A stretch of DNA of 64,000 nucleotides from Afifella pfennigii DSM 17143 (GCF_000688515.1 NZ_JHZK01000014.1:1-64000), one strand, 5' to 3'. Positions 35,645 through 44,784 are shown, counted from the first letter of the stretch. Notes: a model not told the origin generated them from the letters alone. Numbers and translations are program-made.

Positions 35645-36832
35645 TTAAGAATTGAGGAGCTTCTGGTAGAGCTCCGGATCGGTCGCGCCCTCGGTTCCGA
35701 AGAGAAGCACGCGCGAGGATTTATCGAGGCCGAGCGCAGCGCGCATCGCCTCGTCCGCAAGGGCGGCCTGCAGGCCGGCAAGGCCCGCCGTGCCCGATTC
35801 GCCAATCGTCAGCGAAGGGTCGCCGCCCTCACCCCCCGCCAGCGTCTTCAGCGCCGCGACCGCCGCCTCGTCGGGGATGTCGAGGTAGAAATCGGCGCAT
35901 TTTTCCAGGATTTCCCAGGCAGCCAGCGAAGGCTCGTAGCATTCCAGCATGGCCATGACAGTGCTTTCGCCGGCCTCAATCGCGGTGCGCTCATCCCGCG
36001 CCGCGCTCGCCTGCAGGCAGGTTGCCCGGGTCGGCTCCACGACGACGAGGCAGGGCCGATTGCTGCCGAAACGGTCGAAGAAATGCCCGGCGACGACGGC
36101 AGCCAGCCCGCCGACACCACCCTGGACGAAGACATGGGTGAAGCCTTGCGGCGCCGCCTCGTCGATCTCCGCCATCATGATCGAATAGCCCTGCATGACA
36201 GTGCCGGGAATGTCGCGGTAGCCCTCCCAGGAAAAGTCGGAGACCGTGACCCAACCCTCTGCGGCAGCCGTCTCGTTCGCCTCCACGATCGATTGGTCGT
36301 AATTGCCCGGCGTGCGGCGGATCTCCGCGCCGAAAGCGGCGATCGCCTTCTCGCGGCCCTCAGAGACATGGGCATGCAGGAAGATCACGCAGCGGCAGCC
36401 GAACATCTGCGCGCCGGCGGCGACCGAGCGGCCGTGATTGCCGTCCGTGGCGCAGGAAACGGTGAGCTCGGCGGCGATCGCCTTCGCCTCGTCGGTCAGA
36501 AGCTCGGCGGGGGCAACCTTGCGACCGAGCCGCTTCTGCACATGCTCGTGCACCAGCCTGGCGACGGCATAGGCGCCGCCCAGCGCCTTGAAGCTGGAGA
36601 GCCCGTAACGCTGGCCCTCGTCCTTCAGATGGATGGCGCCGACACCGAGCTTGTCGGCCAGGCCCGGCAGCGCCACCAGCGGCGTCGGGGCGTAGATCGG
36701 AAAGGCCGGCAGGAAGCGGCGCACCTCGGCCGCGCCGGGGGCGCCGACGATGTTCCGCTCCTTCTCGCTGAGGGGCGTTCCGAGCTTGGCCGAACGGTTG
36801 CTGACAAGTTGCATGGCATCATCCATCGTCAT
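35645..36832 (-). CDS. dpaL: Diaminopropionate ammonia-lyase
   Basis: A 395-residue fold-type II PLP enzyme splitting 2,3-diaminopropionate to pyruvate and two ammonia. Lys82 in YGLSSFKALGGAYAV binds PLP. CATDGNHGRSVAAGAQMFGC binds the phosphate, and VFVQGGVGGLAAVVAGHF and LTIGESGTAGLAGL are family segments. Length matches YgeX of E. coli. It follows a GntR/FCD regulator and a cupin gene on the same strand, so it is probably regulated by that GntR protein. The substrate may be D- or L-diaminopropionate, or a related beta-substituted amino acid. Confidence 0.9.
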   Translation of the reverse strand: MTMDDAMQLVSNRSAKLGTPLSEKERNIVGAPGAAEVRRFLPAFPIYAPTPLVALPGLADKLGVGAIHLKDEGQRYGLSSFKALGGAYAVARLVHEHVQKRLGRKVAPAELLTDEAKAIAAELTVSCATDGNHGRSVAAGAQMFGCRCVIFLHAHVSEGREKAIAAFGAEIRRTPGNYDQSIVEANETAAAEGWVTVSDFSWEGYRDIPGTVMQGYSIMMAEIDEAAPQGFTHVFVQGGVGGLAAVVAGHFFDRFGSNRPCLVVVEPTRATCLQASAARDERTAIEAGESTVMAMLECYEPSLAAWEILEKCADFYLDIPDEAAVAALKTLAGGEGGDPSLTIGESGTAGLAGLQAALADEAMRAALGLDKSSRVLLFGTEGATDPELYQKLLNS

Positions 36833-36907
36833 TGCGTATGCCGCCGCGTGAGCGCCGGGACGCGTTGGGGGGGAAAGAAAGGGGGAATCTGTCGCTTCTA
36901 ACGCCGT

Positions 36908-37612
36908 TCAGGGCCGGTTGCGGGCCTCCAGCGCCTGCAGGACGTCGGCGGCGGAGCCGGCGAGCAGGTCGACATGTTGGCGCATCAGCCGGTGCGCCGC
37001 TTCCTCGTCGCCTGCCTCGATGGCGTCGACGATGCGGGCATGCTCGACGACCGAATTCTGCATGCGGCGGGGCTGAAACGTGATGTGTCGGCGATAGACG
37101 TTGATGCGGTTGCGCAGCTTGCGGCATTCCTCGGCGAGGAAATTGTTCCCCGAAGCGGCGTAAATCACCTCATGCAGCCGGTTGTTGGCGGCATAAAAGC
37201 CGTGATGATCCCCGGCATTGGCGCGCTCGTCGCACGCCTCGTTGAAACGGCGCATCTCGGCGATCTCGTCCGGCATGGCGCGCCGCGCGCACAGGCGGGC
37301 CGAAAGGCCCTCGAATTCCGCCATGACCTGGAACATCTCTATCAGCTCGGCGACCGTCAGCCGCTTCACCGTGGCACCGTGGTTGCGCCGGATTTCCAGG
37401 AGGCCGCTGGAGGCGAGCTGCCGCAGCGCCTCGCGCACCGGCGTGCGCGAAACGCTGAAGCGGCGCGCCAGCGTCTGCTCGTCGAGCCGGTCGCCAGGCT
37501 TCAGGACGTTATTGAGGATATCGTCTTCAAGAATGCGGACGAGGTGGGCCGAAGACGGTTTTCGGCCACCCTTTTCGACCTCTGGCTTTGATTCTGTCTG
37601 GGCTTCAGCCAT
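36908..37612 (-). CDS. GntR-family regulator with FCD domain
   Basis: A 234-residue repressor-type protein. The winged helix is at about 20-85 (ILNNVLKPGDRLDEQTLARR, SVSRTPVREALRQLASSG). An FCD effector domain with metal-ligand histidines follows (RFNEACDERANAGDHHGFYA, ANNRLHEVIYAASGNN, HARIVDAIEAGDEEAAHRLM). FCD proteins bind small carboxylates or amino acids. It lies between cupin and ammonia-lyase genes and probably controls them. It could also be considered for the palindrome at 19237. Confidence 0.9.
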   Translation of the reverse strand: MAEAQTESKPEVEKGGRKPSSAHLVRILEDDILNNVLKPGDRLDEQTLARRFSVSRTPVREALRQLASSGLLEIRRNHGATVKRLTVAELIEMFQVMAEFEGLSARLCARRAMPDEIAEMRRFNEACDERANAGDHHGFYAANNRLHEVIYAASGNNFLAEECRKLRNRINVYRRHITFQPRRMQNSVVEHARIVDAIEAGDEEAAHRLMRQHVDLLAGSAADVLQALEARNRP

Positions 37613-37681
37613 GTCGACCTGTCTATCCCGGCACTCCGCAAGGGTCGAGACCTGAAGTTAGCAGGGCACAGATCCGGCGCA

Positions 37682-38014
37682 CTATTGATGGTCCATGGTG
37701 ATAACCAGCGCCATGCTCTGCTTATCGCTTTCGTTGATCGTGTAATGCGGGTCGCCCGGCTCAAACAGGACCGACTGCCCCTTGGTGAGCGTGAAGCGCT
37801 CCTTGCCCGTGTCGAAGGTCAGCTCGCCCTCCAGGATATAGAAGACCTGCGACCAGTGATCGTGATGGTGCAGCTCGCCGCCGCCACCCTTCGGCGCCTT
37901 GGAGAGCTGCACGCTGAAGCCGCGCTTGAAGGGAACGATGTCGAGGACGTTGAGGCCGCCGAAATGGTTCGGCGGCGTGACGCCTTGCGCATCGCCGTTC
38001 TTCCAGATCTGCAT
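37682..38014 (-). CDS. Single-domain cupin
   Basis: A 110-residue cupin. Motif 1 is ELHHHDHWSQVFYILEGELT, with three histidines and a glutamate for a metal. Motif 2 is GQSVLFEPGDPHYTINES. The role may be sensing or isomerisation; the fold alone does not tell. It lies in the same direction as the TPP-enzyme remnant upstream and the GntR gene downstream, and is probably part of their former operon. Confidence 0.85.
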   Translation of the reverse strand: MQIWKNGDAQGVTPPNHFGGLNVLDIVPFKRGFSVQLSKAPKGGGGELHHHDHWSQVFYILEGELTFDTGKERFTLTKGQSVLFEPGDPHYTINESDKQSMALVITMDHQ

Positions 38015-38041
38015 GTCGTGTTTCCTTTTGGCGTCGAGGGA

Positions 38042-38158
38042 TCAGGAGATGTAGGCCATGTACGGGCTGATGACGCTGCGCACCGGCACCTGAACGAGGG
38101 TCGGCGTGCCGCTTGCGGCGGCCTCGCCAATGGCGGCCGTCAGAGAGAGCGGATCGGC
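38042..38158 (-). pseudogene. Remnant: C-terminal 38 residues of a TPP-dependent enzyme
   Basis: The minus strand reads ADPLSLTAAIGEAAASGTPT then LVQVPVRSVISPYM and stops. This is the usual tail of acetolactate-synthase-like TPP enzymes (EA.ASG.PTL..VPV...). Upstream of it the frame runs into sequence antisense to the aldehyde dehydrogenase. Only the tail is left. Confidence 0.55.
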
Positions 38159-39608
38159 GCAGACCACAATCGTCTGTGGCGATGAGATCATCACGGACGG
38201 AAGCGACGGCGTCGGCCAGACCTTCGACCCCGCCACTGGAGAGGCGATCGCCGAATTCGCCCGCGGCGGCGAGCGCGAGGTCGAGCTCGCCGTTGGCGCG
38301 GCCAGGAAGGCCTTCGAGGAAGGCCCGTGGAACCGCATGCGGCCTTTCGAGCGCGGCCGTATCCTGCAGCGCATCGGCGAGGTGATCCTAAGCCGGCGCG
38401 AGGAGATCGCCCGCAAGGAGAGCGCCGACAGCGGCAAGCCGATGCGCGATGCCTATTGGGAGGTCGATTGCGCGGCGCGCTTCTTCGAGTTCTACGGCGG
38501 TTTCGTCGACAAGATGCAAGGCAGCTCGATCCCGCTCGGGCCCGATTGGACGGACTTCACCGTCAAGGAGCCGATCGGCGTCAGCCTGCACGTGATCCCC
38601 TGGAACTATCCCTTCCAGCTGATTGCCCGCGGCGTGGCCCCGGCGCTGGCGGCCGGATGCGCGGTCATCATTAAGCCCTCCACGGAGACGCCGGTCACCG
38701 CCTACGAATTCGTCAAGGCCTGCCAGGAAGCCGGTCTGCCGAGCGGGCTGGTCAACCTCGTCAACGGGCGCGGCTCCGTCGCCGGCGATCTTCTGGCGCG
38801 CCATAAGGGCGTCGACCAGATCACCTTTACCGGCTCCGTGCCGACCGGCGAGCGCGTCCTCAACGCGGCCGCCTCGCACGCCATCCCCTGTTCCATGGAG
38901 CTTGGCGGCAAGTCTCCGCAGATCCTCTTCGCCGATGCCGAGATGGAGAAGGTTCTGCCGATCATCGCCGGCGGCTTCCTCACCCATTGCGGCCAGGTCT
39001 GCAACGCCGGCACGCGGCTCCTGGTGGAGCGCTCAGCCCATAACGAGGTGGTCGACAGGCTGCACGCCCAAATCCGCGAGCTCAGCATCGGCGCCGGCAT
39101 CGACGATCCGGACATGGGTCCCTTGATCAGCAAGGGGCACCGCGAGGAGGTGGAGCGCTATTACGAGCTGGCTGCGCAGGAAGGCGAGCTTCTCCTCGGC
39201 GCGGAGACGCCGTCCGATCCGCGCTATGCGCAAGGCGCCTTTGTGCGCCCGGCGCTCGTCGTCGGGGCGAGCAACGACGCCCGCATAGCCCGCGAGGAGA
39301 TTTTTGGCCCGGCGCTGACGGTAATCGCCTTCGACAGCGCCGAGGAGGCGTTGCGGCTCGCCAACGATTCGCCCTTCGGGCTCGTCGCCGGCGTCCACAC
39401 CACCAACATCAACGCCGCGCTGGCGCTGTCGCAGCGGCTGCGCGCCGGCCAGGTGTGGATCAACTCCTTCGCCGTCGGCCTCGACGTGGAGTTCCCCTTC
39501 GGCGGCTACAAGCTTTCCGGCTTCGGTCGCGAGAAGGGGCTGGAGGCGCTCGCCGCTTATCAGCAGGTGAAGAACGTCGCCATCCACCATCCGATGCCGG
39601 CCGCATAA
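38130..39608 (+). CDS. Aldehyde dehydrogenase, N-terminus probably chimeric
   Basis: A 492-residue NAD(P)-dependent aldehyde dehydrogenase of the betaine-aldehyde type. PWNYPFQL from 157, Glu257 in MELGGKSP and Cys291 in GQVCNAGTRLLVE give a complete active site. FDPATGEAIAEF at 32-43 is the usual N-terminal landmark. The first ten or so residues derive from DNA antisense to the TPP-enzyme tail, so the original start has been lost and a new ATG at 38130 (or GTG at 38106) is in use. No good ribosome binding site is visible. The substrate is unknown. Confidence 0.82.
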   Translation: MAAVRESGSAQTTIVCGDEIITDGSDGVGQTFDPATGEAIAEFARGGEREVELAVGAARKAFEEGPWNRMRPFERGRILQRIGEVILSRREEIARKESADSGKPMRDAYWEVDCAARFFEFYGGFVDKMQGSSIPLGPDWTDFTVKEPIGVSLHVIPWNYPFQLIARGVAPALAAGCAVIIKPSTETPVTAYEFVKACQEAGLPSGLVNLVNGRGSVAGDLLARHKGVDQITFTGSVPTGERVLNAAASHAIPCSMELGGKSPQILFADAEMEKVLPIIAGGFLTHCGQVCNAGTRLLVERSAHNEVVDRLHAQIRELSIGAGIDDPDMGPLISKGHREEVERYYELAAQEGELLLGAETPSDPRYAQGAFVRPALVVGASNDARIAREEIFGPALTVIAFDSAEEALRLANDSPFGLVAGVHTTNINAALALSQRLRAGQVWINSFAVGLDVEFPFGGYKLSGFGREKGLEALAAYQQVKNVAIHHPMPAA

Positions 39609-39635
39609 GGCGGCAGGGCGGCTGCGTGAGGCTTG

Positions 39636-40166
39636 TCAGCCGCACCAGCCGCCGCGCCTGCCGTTCCAGCGCCGCGCCAGGCCCTCGTCGACGAGCACGT
39701 CTCCGAGGGAGCGCCCCTCGCGCACGAGCAGGCGTAACTGTCGTCCATAGACATCGCGGTCGCGGCCAAATCCCGCGACCACCTCGAACGGCCCTTCGTT
39801 GACGAGCTCGACGAGCCGGGACGTCGCCCTCAGTCCCCGTTCGCGTTCGCTGGCGCATTCGGGACTGAAGATTTCGGGCGTGTCGATGCCAAGAAGGCGA
39901 ATGCGCTCGCCGCGATAGCGAATGGTGTCGCCGTCGAGAACGCAGCTCGGCTGACGCTTGCCGCGGCAGACGGCGAAATCCTCGCTGACGAGAAGCCCCG
40001 GAGGTCGCGCTTCCAGCGTAACGAGGAGCGCGGCGATAGCGGAACCGGCGATGAGCAGCACCAGCGGTAGAAAGGCCGAAACCCGCCGATTGCGGTGCGT
40101 GTGCGGCCGCCGCGGCGCGGATCTGCCTCTGCTCGTGCCGCGGCGAAACGAAATGACCGCGCCCAT
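39636..40166 (-). CDS. Thermonuclease-family (SNase-like) nuclease, membrane anchored or secreted
   Basis: A 176-residue protein with a hydrophobic segment at about 34-52 (FLPLVLLIAGSAIAALLVTL), after a basic N-terminus. The nuclease domain shows VLDGDTIRYRGERIRLLGID followed by TPE, and GRDRDVYGRQLRLLV, with the Arg/Glu/Arg catalytic set of staphylococcal nuclease. The ATG at 40166 has GGGAGAGG upstream. It lies alone, convergent with aldehyde dehydrogenase. Probable role: periplasmic nucleic acid breakdown. Confidence 0.87.
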   Translation of the reverse strand: MGAVISFRRGTSRGRSAPRRPHTHRNRRVSAFLPLVLLIAGSAIAALLVTLEARPPGLLVSEDFAVCRGKRQPSCVLDGDTIRYRGERIRLLGIDTPEIFSPECASERERGLRATSRLVELVNEGPFEVVAGFGRDRDVYGRQLRLLVREGRSLGDVLVDEGLARRWNGRRGGWCG

Positions 40167-40291
40167 GACCGCCTCTCCCGTCACCCTGGGTAGGCGAATC
40201 TTCCGAGCAAGCCGAAGCGCGACCAGCGCCTTCGGCCGATTTGGATAAGGCGGGGTAAACGCAGCGCTCGGCGAGGCCTTGGCGGCCGCCG

Positions 40292-41590
40292 CTATTTGCG
40301 GCGCTTCTTCACCACTTCCTTGCGCAGCTTGCGCACGGCGAACCAGACCAGCGCCACGACGAAGGGCACGGCAAGGCCGGTGGCCAGGCCGACATTGATG
40401 GGCGCGCCGGCCGTCTCGGCGGCCTTGAAGACATAGCCGACGAGACCGACGGCGTAATAGCTGATCGCCACCACCGAAAGGCCCTCGACCGTCTGCTGCA
40501 GCTTCAGCTGCATGCGGGCGCGCTCGTTCATGGAGTTAAGCACGTCCTGGTTCTGCTCCTCCAGCTCCACCTCCACGCGGGCGCGCAACAACGAACCGAT
40601 GCGCGCCGCCCGCTGGGCAAGCTGCTCCTGGCGCTCATGGGTAGATTCGCAGGTCGCCATGGCCGGCCCCATGCGCCGCTCCAGGAAGCCGTCGATGGTC
40701 AGAAGCTCGCCGGTGCGCTCCAGGCGCAGATCGATAAGCCGCTGCTTGACCAGGCCGTAGTAAGCGCGCGAGGCACCGAAACGGTAGGAGGTGCGCGCCG
40801 CGATGCTCTCAATGTCGGCGGAAAGCTGCGACAGGCGGCCGAGAAGCTCCGCATCGCTGGTCTTGTCCTCGCGGTCCGCCATGCGCGTGGAGATGTCGGC
40901 GAGCGCCTCGTCGACGCCTCTGAGGCAGGGATTGATCTCCTGGGCGATCGGCAGGGCAAGAAGGGCGAAGGCGCGATAGGTGTTGAGCTCGATAAGACGC
41001 TGCACCGTGCGTCCGGCATGCGGCGCGTCGAGCCCCTGATCCTTGATGAGGATGCGGGTGAAGTGGTCCGCATGCAGGCGAAAATCGGCCCAGACGCGCG
41101 CCTTACCGCCGGCGATGATATTGCCGATAAGCGGGTTGCCGTTGAAATATTGGAGCGAGATCTCCTCCGCGTCGGGCAGCTCCATATCGGCCGGGACGAG
41201 CGCCAGATGCACCGCCGAGAGCACCTCTCCCGGCACCTCCGCCAGCCAGTCCGCCGGCAGTTCCTCAATCACCGTCTCCGCGAAGGGGTTGGTGAAACGG
41301 GCGCGGCGGAAGAAGGTATAGGAGCAGAACTCGGTATGGCGCTCCCACTTGACCGTGAGGCCGCCAAGCTCGGTGGTGTGGTGCTTGGCCCCCTCCGCCG
41401 GCGCCGTGCCGCCGAGGCGGGCGCAGAGCTTCGCCAGATGCTCGCGGTCGACCTCCATCGCCTTCTCGCCAGAAAGGTTGGCGAAATTCGATATGCGCAG
41501 CGGCGCGCGCAACGGCTCGGAAGGGCGCGCATGCAGCTCGCGGACAAGAAGCTCGCGCTGCGAATGCTCGCGGAAGGGCGGTATGCTCAT
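40292..41590 (-). CDS. DUF3422 family membrane protein
   Basis: A 432-residue protein beginning FREHSQRELLVRELHARPSE, the mark of DUF3422. Two C-terminal helices at about 370-390 and 400-422 anchor it, and the middle contains coiled coil (RVEVELEEQNQDVLNSMNER). Its function is not known. It follows the sulfolipid operon on the same strand after 71 bases and could be co-transcribed with it. Confidence 0.87.
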   Translation of the reverse strand: MSIPPFREHSQRELLVRELHARPSEPLRAPLRISNFANLSGEKAMEVDREHLAKLCARLGGTAPAEGAKHHTTELGGLTVKWERHTEFCSYTFFRRARFTNPFAETVIEELPADWLAEVPGEVLSAVHLALVPADMELPDAEEISLQYFNGNPLIGNIIAGGKARVWADFRLHADHFTRILIKDQGLDAPHAGRTVQRLIELNTYRAFALLALPIAQEINPCLRGVDEALADISTRMADREDKTSDAELLGRLSQLSADIESIAARTSYRFGASRAYYGLVKQRLIDLRLERTGELLTIDGFLERRMGPAMATCESTHERQEQLAQRAARIGSLLRARVEVELEEQNQDVLNSMNERARMQLKLQQTVEGLSVVAISYYAVGLVGYVFKAAETAGAPINVGLATGLAVPFVVALVWFAVRKLRKEVVKKRRK

Positions 41591-41661
41591 CTTTCGTTGT
41601 TCTCCTTAGAGCCACGCGCCAAGTCGAGGCGTTGATGCGATAGAGGAGCGATGTAGGACAT

Positions 41662-42705
41662 TCAATGGGAAGTGGCAGTGCGACGCGCTGTGCCTTGCCT
41701 TATCCTTTCGGCCAGCGCCTCGATCGTCCGATTAAACAGGGACCTTCCGCCAGGCCGCCAGCCAAGCGCTTCAAGGCGCGGGCAGCGCATCGCCGCCACG
41801 GCGCTGCTATCGCCTTCTAGCGGAACGGGCCCCGGCCGGCCGAGCGCCTTTCTGAGCGCGGCGACGATCTCGGCGTTGGTGAGGAGAATATCTGAGCAGT
41901 TGAAGGTGTTTGCGGCAAGGCTTGCGAAAGATGATTCAAAGAGGAGGCGAGCCGCCGCGCCGACATCCTCGCCATGCACTTCCGTCGCGGCACGCGGCTT
42001 AACTTCAAGATTCTCTTCAAGGATTTGCAGGGCGATCCTGAACCATTTCGTTCGCTCCAGAGGCTCCACCAGACCGTAAACCCCAGTGACGCGCAGGCAG
42101 GCACCGACAAAGCCGGCCGGCGCCTCGTCGCCGGGCTGAGACAAGGCGGGCGCGGCAAGCGGCGTGGCATCGGCCGCTTGCGGCACCAGCGGCGCGGCGG
42201 CGAGCGGCGGCGGGACGGACATCTCCGCCAGGGCCGTCTCCACGTCAAGCTTCGCCCTGCCGTACTCAGTATCGGGCTCTGGAGGGGTATCCTCGTGCAG
42301 CGGCCCCTTCTGGCTTCCGTAGACGGCGCGGCTTGAAAGGAACAGCGCGCGCTCCACGCCGGCCCGCTTCGCCGCCGCCAGGAAGGCCAGCGAAGCGTCG
42401 ACATTGGCGCGGCGGAAGCCGGCAAGGTTGTCGCCCTCCCCGCCCCGGTAGCGACCGGGCACATGCTGGAAGGCGGCATGGACGACATGGGTGACGCCAT
42501 CAAGGGCCGGGCCGAAATCGGCCTTTGGATCGAGCGTGAAGGGCACCCAGGAATGCGCGAAGGCGAAGCGGCCATTGGGCGGCCTCCTGCGCGAGGCGAT
42601 GCGGACGCGATAGCCGCTTTCCGCCAGATGGCGGGCGACGAGCTGGCCGACGATGCCGGTGCCGCCGGTGACGAGGACGAGGGGGGACTGCGGCTCTTCG
42701 CTCAT
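41662..42705 (-). CDS. sqdC: NAD-dependent epimerase/dehydratase, probable SqdC-type protein
   Basis: A 347-residue extended short-chain dehydrogenase. TGGTGIVG at 13-20 binds NAD(P), and FLSSRAVYG and YGRAKLDVETAL supply the Ser and the YxxxK catalytic pair. It overlaps the glycosyltransferase gene by 4 bases and lies third in a sqdB-glycosyltransferase-reductase operon, the same kinds of genes as sqdB, sqdD and sqdC of Rhodobacter sphaeroides. There SqdC loss makes cells accumulate a dihydroxyacetone sulfoquinovoside. The assignment rests largely on this order. The ATG at 42705 was chosen for the 4-base overlap. Confidence 0.7.
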   Translation of the reverse strand: MSEEPQSPLVLVTGGTGIVGQLVARHLAESGYRVRIASRRRPPNGRFAFAHSWVPFTLDPKADFGPALDGVTHVVHAAFQHVPGRYRGGEGDNLAGFRRANVDASLAFLAAAKRAGVERALFLSSRAVYGSQKGPLHEDTPPEPDTEYGRAKLDVETALAEMSVPPPLAAAPLVPQAADATPLAAPALSQPGDEAPAGFVGACLRVTGVYGLVEPLERTKWFRIALQILEENLEVKPRAATEVHGEDVGAAARLLFESSFASLAANTFNCSDILLTNAEIVAALRKALGRPGPVPLEGDSSAVAAMRCPRLEALGWRPGGRSLFNRTIEALAERIRQGTARRTATSH

Positions 42706-43505
42706 GCCGCCTTGTGCGGCGTGTCGAGGCTTTCGGGCAGCGCCCCGCCCTCCAGCACCGACCACCACAGATCGATGAGCGGCGCCAGCTCGGCGCGCCT
42801 TGGGTGATCCTCCTGCCAGGGCTTTTCGTACTGGTAATGCAGGATCTTCATCGCCGGCCAGTGCCACAGACCCGGCAGGCGGAAATAGACATACTGGAGG
42901 ACGTTGTAGGTGTAGGGCAGGCCGTGCCAGTCGGGAAAGAAGCTCTGCAGGAAGGTCTGGTCGGTGCGCGGCCAGAACGCCTGCGGCCGATCGAGCTCAG
43001 CCAGCATGGCGGCATAGGAGCGCTTGTCGGGACGGGCGACGAAGACGCCGGAATTGAGCCGGTGAAAGCCGTCGAGCGCGTCGTAGACGTTGGGCGCGGC
43101 GGAAAATTCCGGATAGCCGAAGAGGCGGTCGCAGTTCTTGAGGAAGATGGCATCGGCGTCGACGAAGACGATACGCTCATAGCCCTCCAGCTCCCAGACG
43201 CGCAGCTTGGCGAAGTTCATCAAAGGGTCGTGGAAGGCCGGCTTGTCGCCGCGGGTGAAGGGCGCTGCCGCATGCTGCTTCTCACGCGTGTGCCGCTCAC
43301 GGAAGGCTTCGGAGACTTCCGGGGGCTTAACGGGGACGATCTCGGCGCCCTCGCCTTCCAGCTCGTCAAGGCCGGCAAGCCCGGCCGGCGCCAGCACCAG
43401 GAGCGGCGCCGCCGAGCCCGTCAGCCGCAGCGAGCGGGCCAGCGCCCGCGCGCCGATGAGATAATCAGCGTTGGCGACCAGGGTCGCATAGGCCGCCTCG
43501 GCCAT
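42702..43505 (-). CDS. sqdD: GT8 (glycogenin-like) glycosyltransferase, probable SqdD
   Basis: A 267-residue family 8 glycosyltransferase. It opens AAYATLVANADYLIGARALA. The metal-binding DAD is at 116-118 in RIVFVDADAIFLKNCDRLF, followed by FHRLNSGVFVARP. SqdD of Rhodobacter is also glycogenin-like and is needed for sulfolipid. It would move sulfoquinovose from UDP-sulfoquinovose to an acceptor on the way to SQDG. It starts 18 bases after sqdB. Confidence 0.82.
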   Translation of the reverse strand: MAEAAYATLVANADYLIGARALARSLRLTGSAAPLLVLAPAGLAGLDELEGEGAEIVPVKPPEVSEAFRERHTREKQHAAAPFTRGDKPAFHDPLMNFAKLRVWELEGYERIVFVDADAIFLKNCDRLFGYPEFSAAPNVYDALDGFHRLNSGVFVARPDKRSYAAMLAELDRPQAFWPRTDQTFLQSFFPDWHGLPYTYNVLQYVYFRLPGLWHWPAMKILHYQYEKPWQEDHPRRAELAPLIDLWWSVLEGGALPESLDTPHKAA

Positions 43506-43523
43506 GCCAGCAATCCTGCCTGC

Positions 43524-44744
43524 TCAGGACACCGCCGTCAGCCTGGGCGAACCCGGTTGGACGTTGATGGCCGCGTTGCGCTCCTTGGTCCAGCCGGAGA
43601 CGCAGGGAATGCGGGTCTTGTCGATGCGGTAGGCGTATTTGCGCGCCACATCGATGACCTCCGTCAAGAGCCCCTCCTCCAGGCGGATGGGGTCGAGGCC
43701 GAGGGCGAGAAACTGCTTGTTGCAAACGGAAAGCTCGTTCTCGTCGGCTTCTTTGCGCGGATTGGGCTGACAGGCGACCTTCGCGCCGGTCATCTTCGCC
43801 ACCAGCTCGGCGAGATCGCGCACCCGGTGCGTCTCCGTCGCCTGGTTGAAGATCTTCACGCGCTCGCCGGCCTCCGGCGGGCTCTTCAGCGCCAGTTCAA
43901 TGCAGCGCACCGAATCCTGGATATGGATAAAGGCTCGTGTCTGGCCGCCCGTGCCGTGCACGGTGAGCGGATAGCCGACGGCGGCTTGGATGAGGAAGCG
44001 GTTCAGCACGGTGCCGTAATCGCCGTCATAGTCGAAGCGGTTGATGAGCTGCTCGTGCATCTTCGTCTCGGCGGTATTGGTGCCCCAGACGATGCCCTGA
44101 TGCAGGTCGGTGATGCGCAGGCTGTCATTCTTGGCATAGAACTGGAAAAGCAGCTGATCCAGACACTTGGTCATGTGATAGACGGAGCCCGGATTGGCCG
44201 GATAGAGGATCTCGCGCTCCTCCACGGCGCCTTCGTCGGTCTTGATGCCGACTGGCAGATAGCCCTCCGGAATGGTGGCACGCACGGTGCCGTAGCCATA
44301 GACGCCCATCGTGCCGAGGTGGACGAGATGGGCGTCGAGGTCGGCGGCCACCATGGCGTTGAGCACGTTGTGGGTGGCGCTGACATTGTTGTCGACGGTG
44401 TAGCTCTTGTGGCGGTCGGACTTCATCGAATAGGGCGCCGCGCGCTGCTCGGCGAAGTGGATGATCGCCGCCGGTCGCTCTTCGGCAAGCCAGTTCTTGA
44501 AGCGCTCGTATTCCCTGGCAACGTCGATGAGATGGAAGCGCAGATGGATGCCCGTCAGCTCGCGCCAGACGCGGCAGCGCTCCTGAATGGAATCCATCGG
44601 CGTCAGCGATTGAACGCCAAGCTCGGTATCGATCCAGCGGCGGCTGAGATTGTCGACGATGTGAACCTCGTGACCCGCTTGCGACAAATGCAGGACGGTC
44701 GGCCAGCCGACGAAGCCGTCGCCTCCGAGTACCGCGATCTTCAT
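43524..44744 (-). CDS. sqdB: UDP-sulfoquinovose synthase
   Basis: A 406-residue short-chain-dehydrogenase-type enzyme making UDP-sulfoquinovose from UDP-glucose and sulfite. LGGDGFVGWP (7-15) binds NAD. Thr145 in HLGTMGVYGYG, with Tyr189 and Lys193 in YHMTK, fits the SQD1 catalytic set. DSIQERCRVWRELTG and HFAEQRAAPYSMKSD are sqdB-specific segments. GGAG lies before the ATG. It is the first gene of the sulfolipid operon. SQDG replaces phospholipid in photosynthetic and many rhizobial membranes, often under phosphate limitation. Confidence 0.95.
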   Translation of the reverse strand: MKIAVLGGDGFVGWPTVLHLSQAGHEVHIVDNLSRRWIDTELGVQSLTPMDSIQERCRVWRELTGIHLRFHLIDVAREYERFKNWLAEERPAAIIHFAEQRAAPYSMKSDRHKSYTVDNNVSATHNVLNAMVAADLDAHLVHLGTMGVYGYGTVRATIPEGYLPVGIKTDEGAVEEREILYPANPGSVYHMTKCLDQLLFQFYAKNDSLRITDLHQGIVWGTNTAETKMHEQLINRFDYDGDYGTVLNRFLIQAAVGYPLTVHGTGGQTRAFIHIQDSVRCIELALKSPPEAGERVKIFNQATETHRVRDLAELVAKMTGAKVACQPNPRKEADENELSVCNKQFLALGLDPIRLEEGLLTEVIDVARKYAYRIDKTRIPCVSGWTKERNAAINVQPGSPRLTAVS

Positions 44745-44768
44745 AGCAATCTCCGCTTACTGCGCTTC

Positions 44769-44784
44769 GTGACGATCATGTCAC
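44769..44784 (-). promoter_or_regulatory. Inverted repeat upstream of sqdB
   Basis: GTGAC and GTCAC arms flank GATCAT about 25-40 bases before the sqdB start. This is a suitable position for an operator. It does not match a PHO box or a standard CRP site (the spacing is 2 bases too long), so the binding protein is unknown. Confidence 0.3.

Noticed and set aside
44769-44784. CRP site upstream of sqdB
   Set aside because: The GTGA and TCAC arms are 8 bases apart instead of 6. Kept only as an unspecified inverted repeat.
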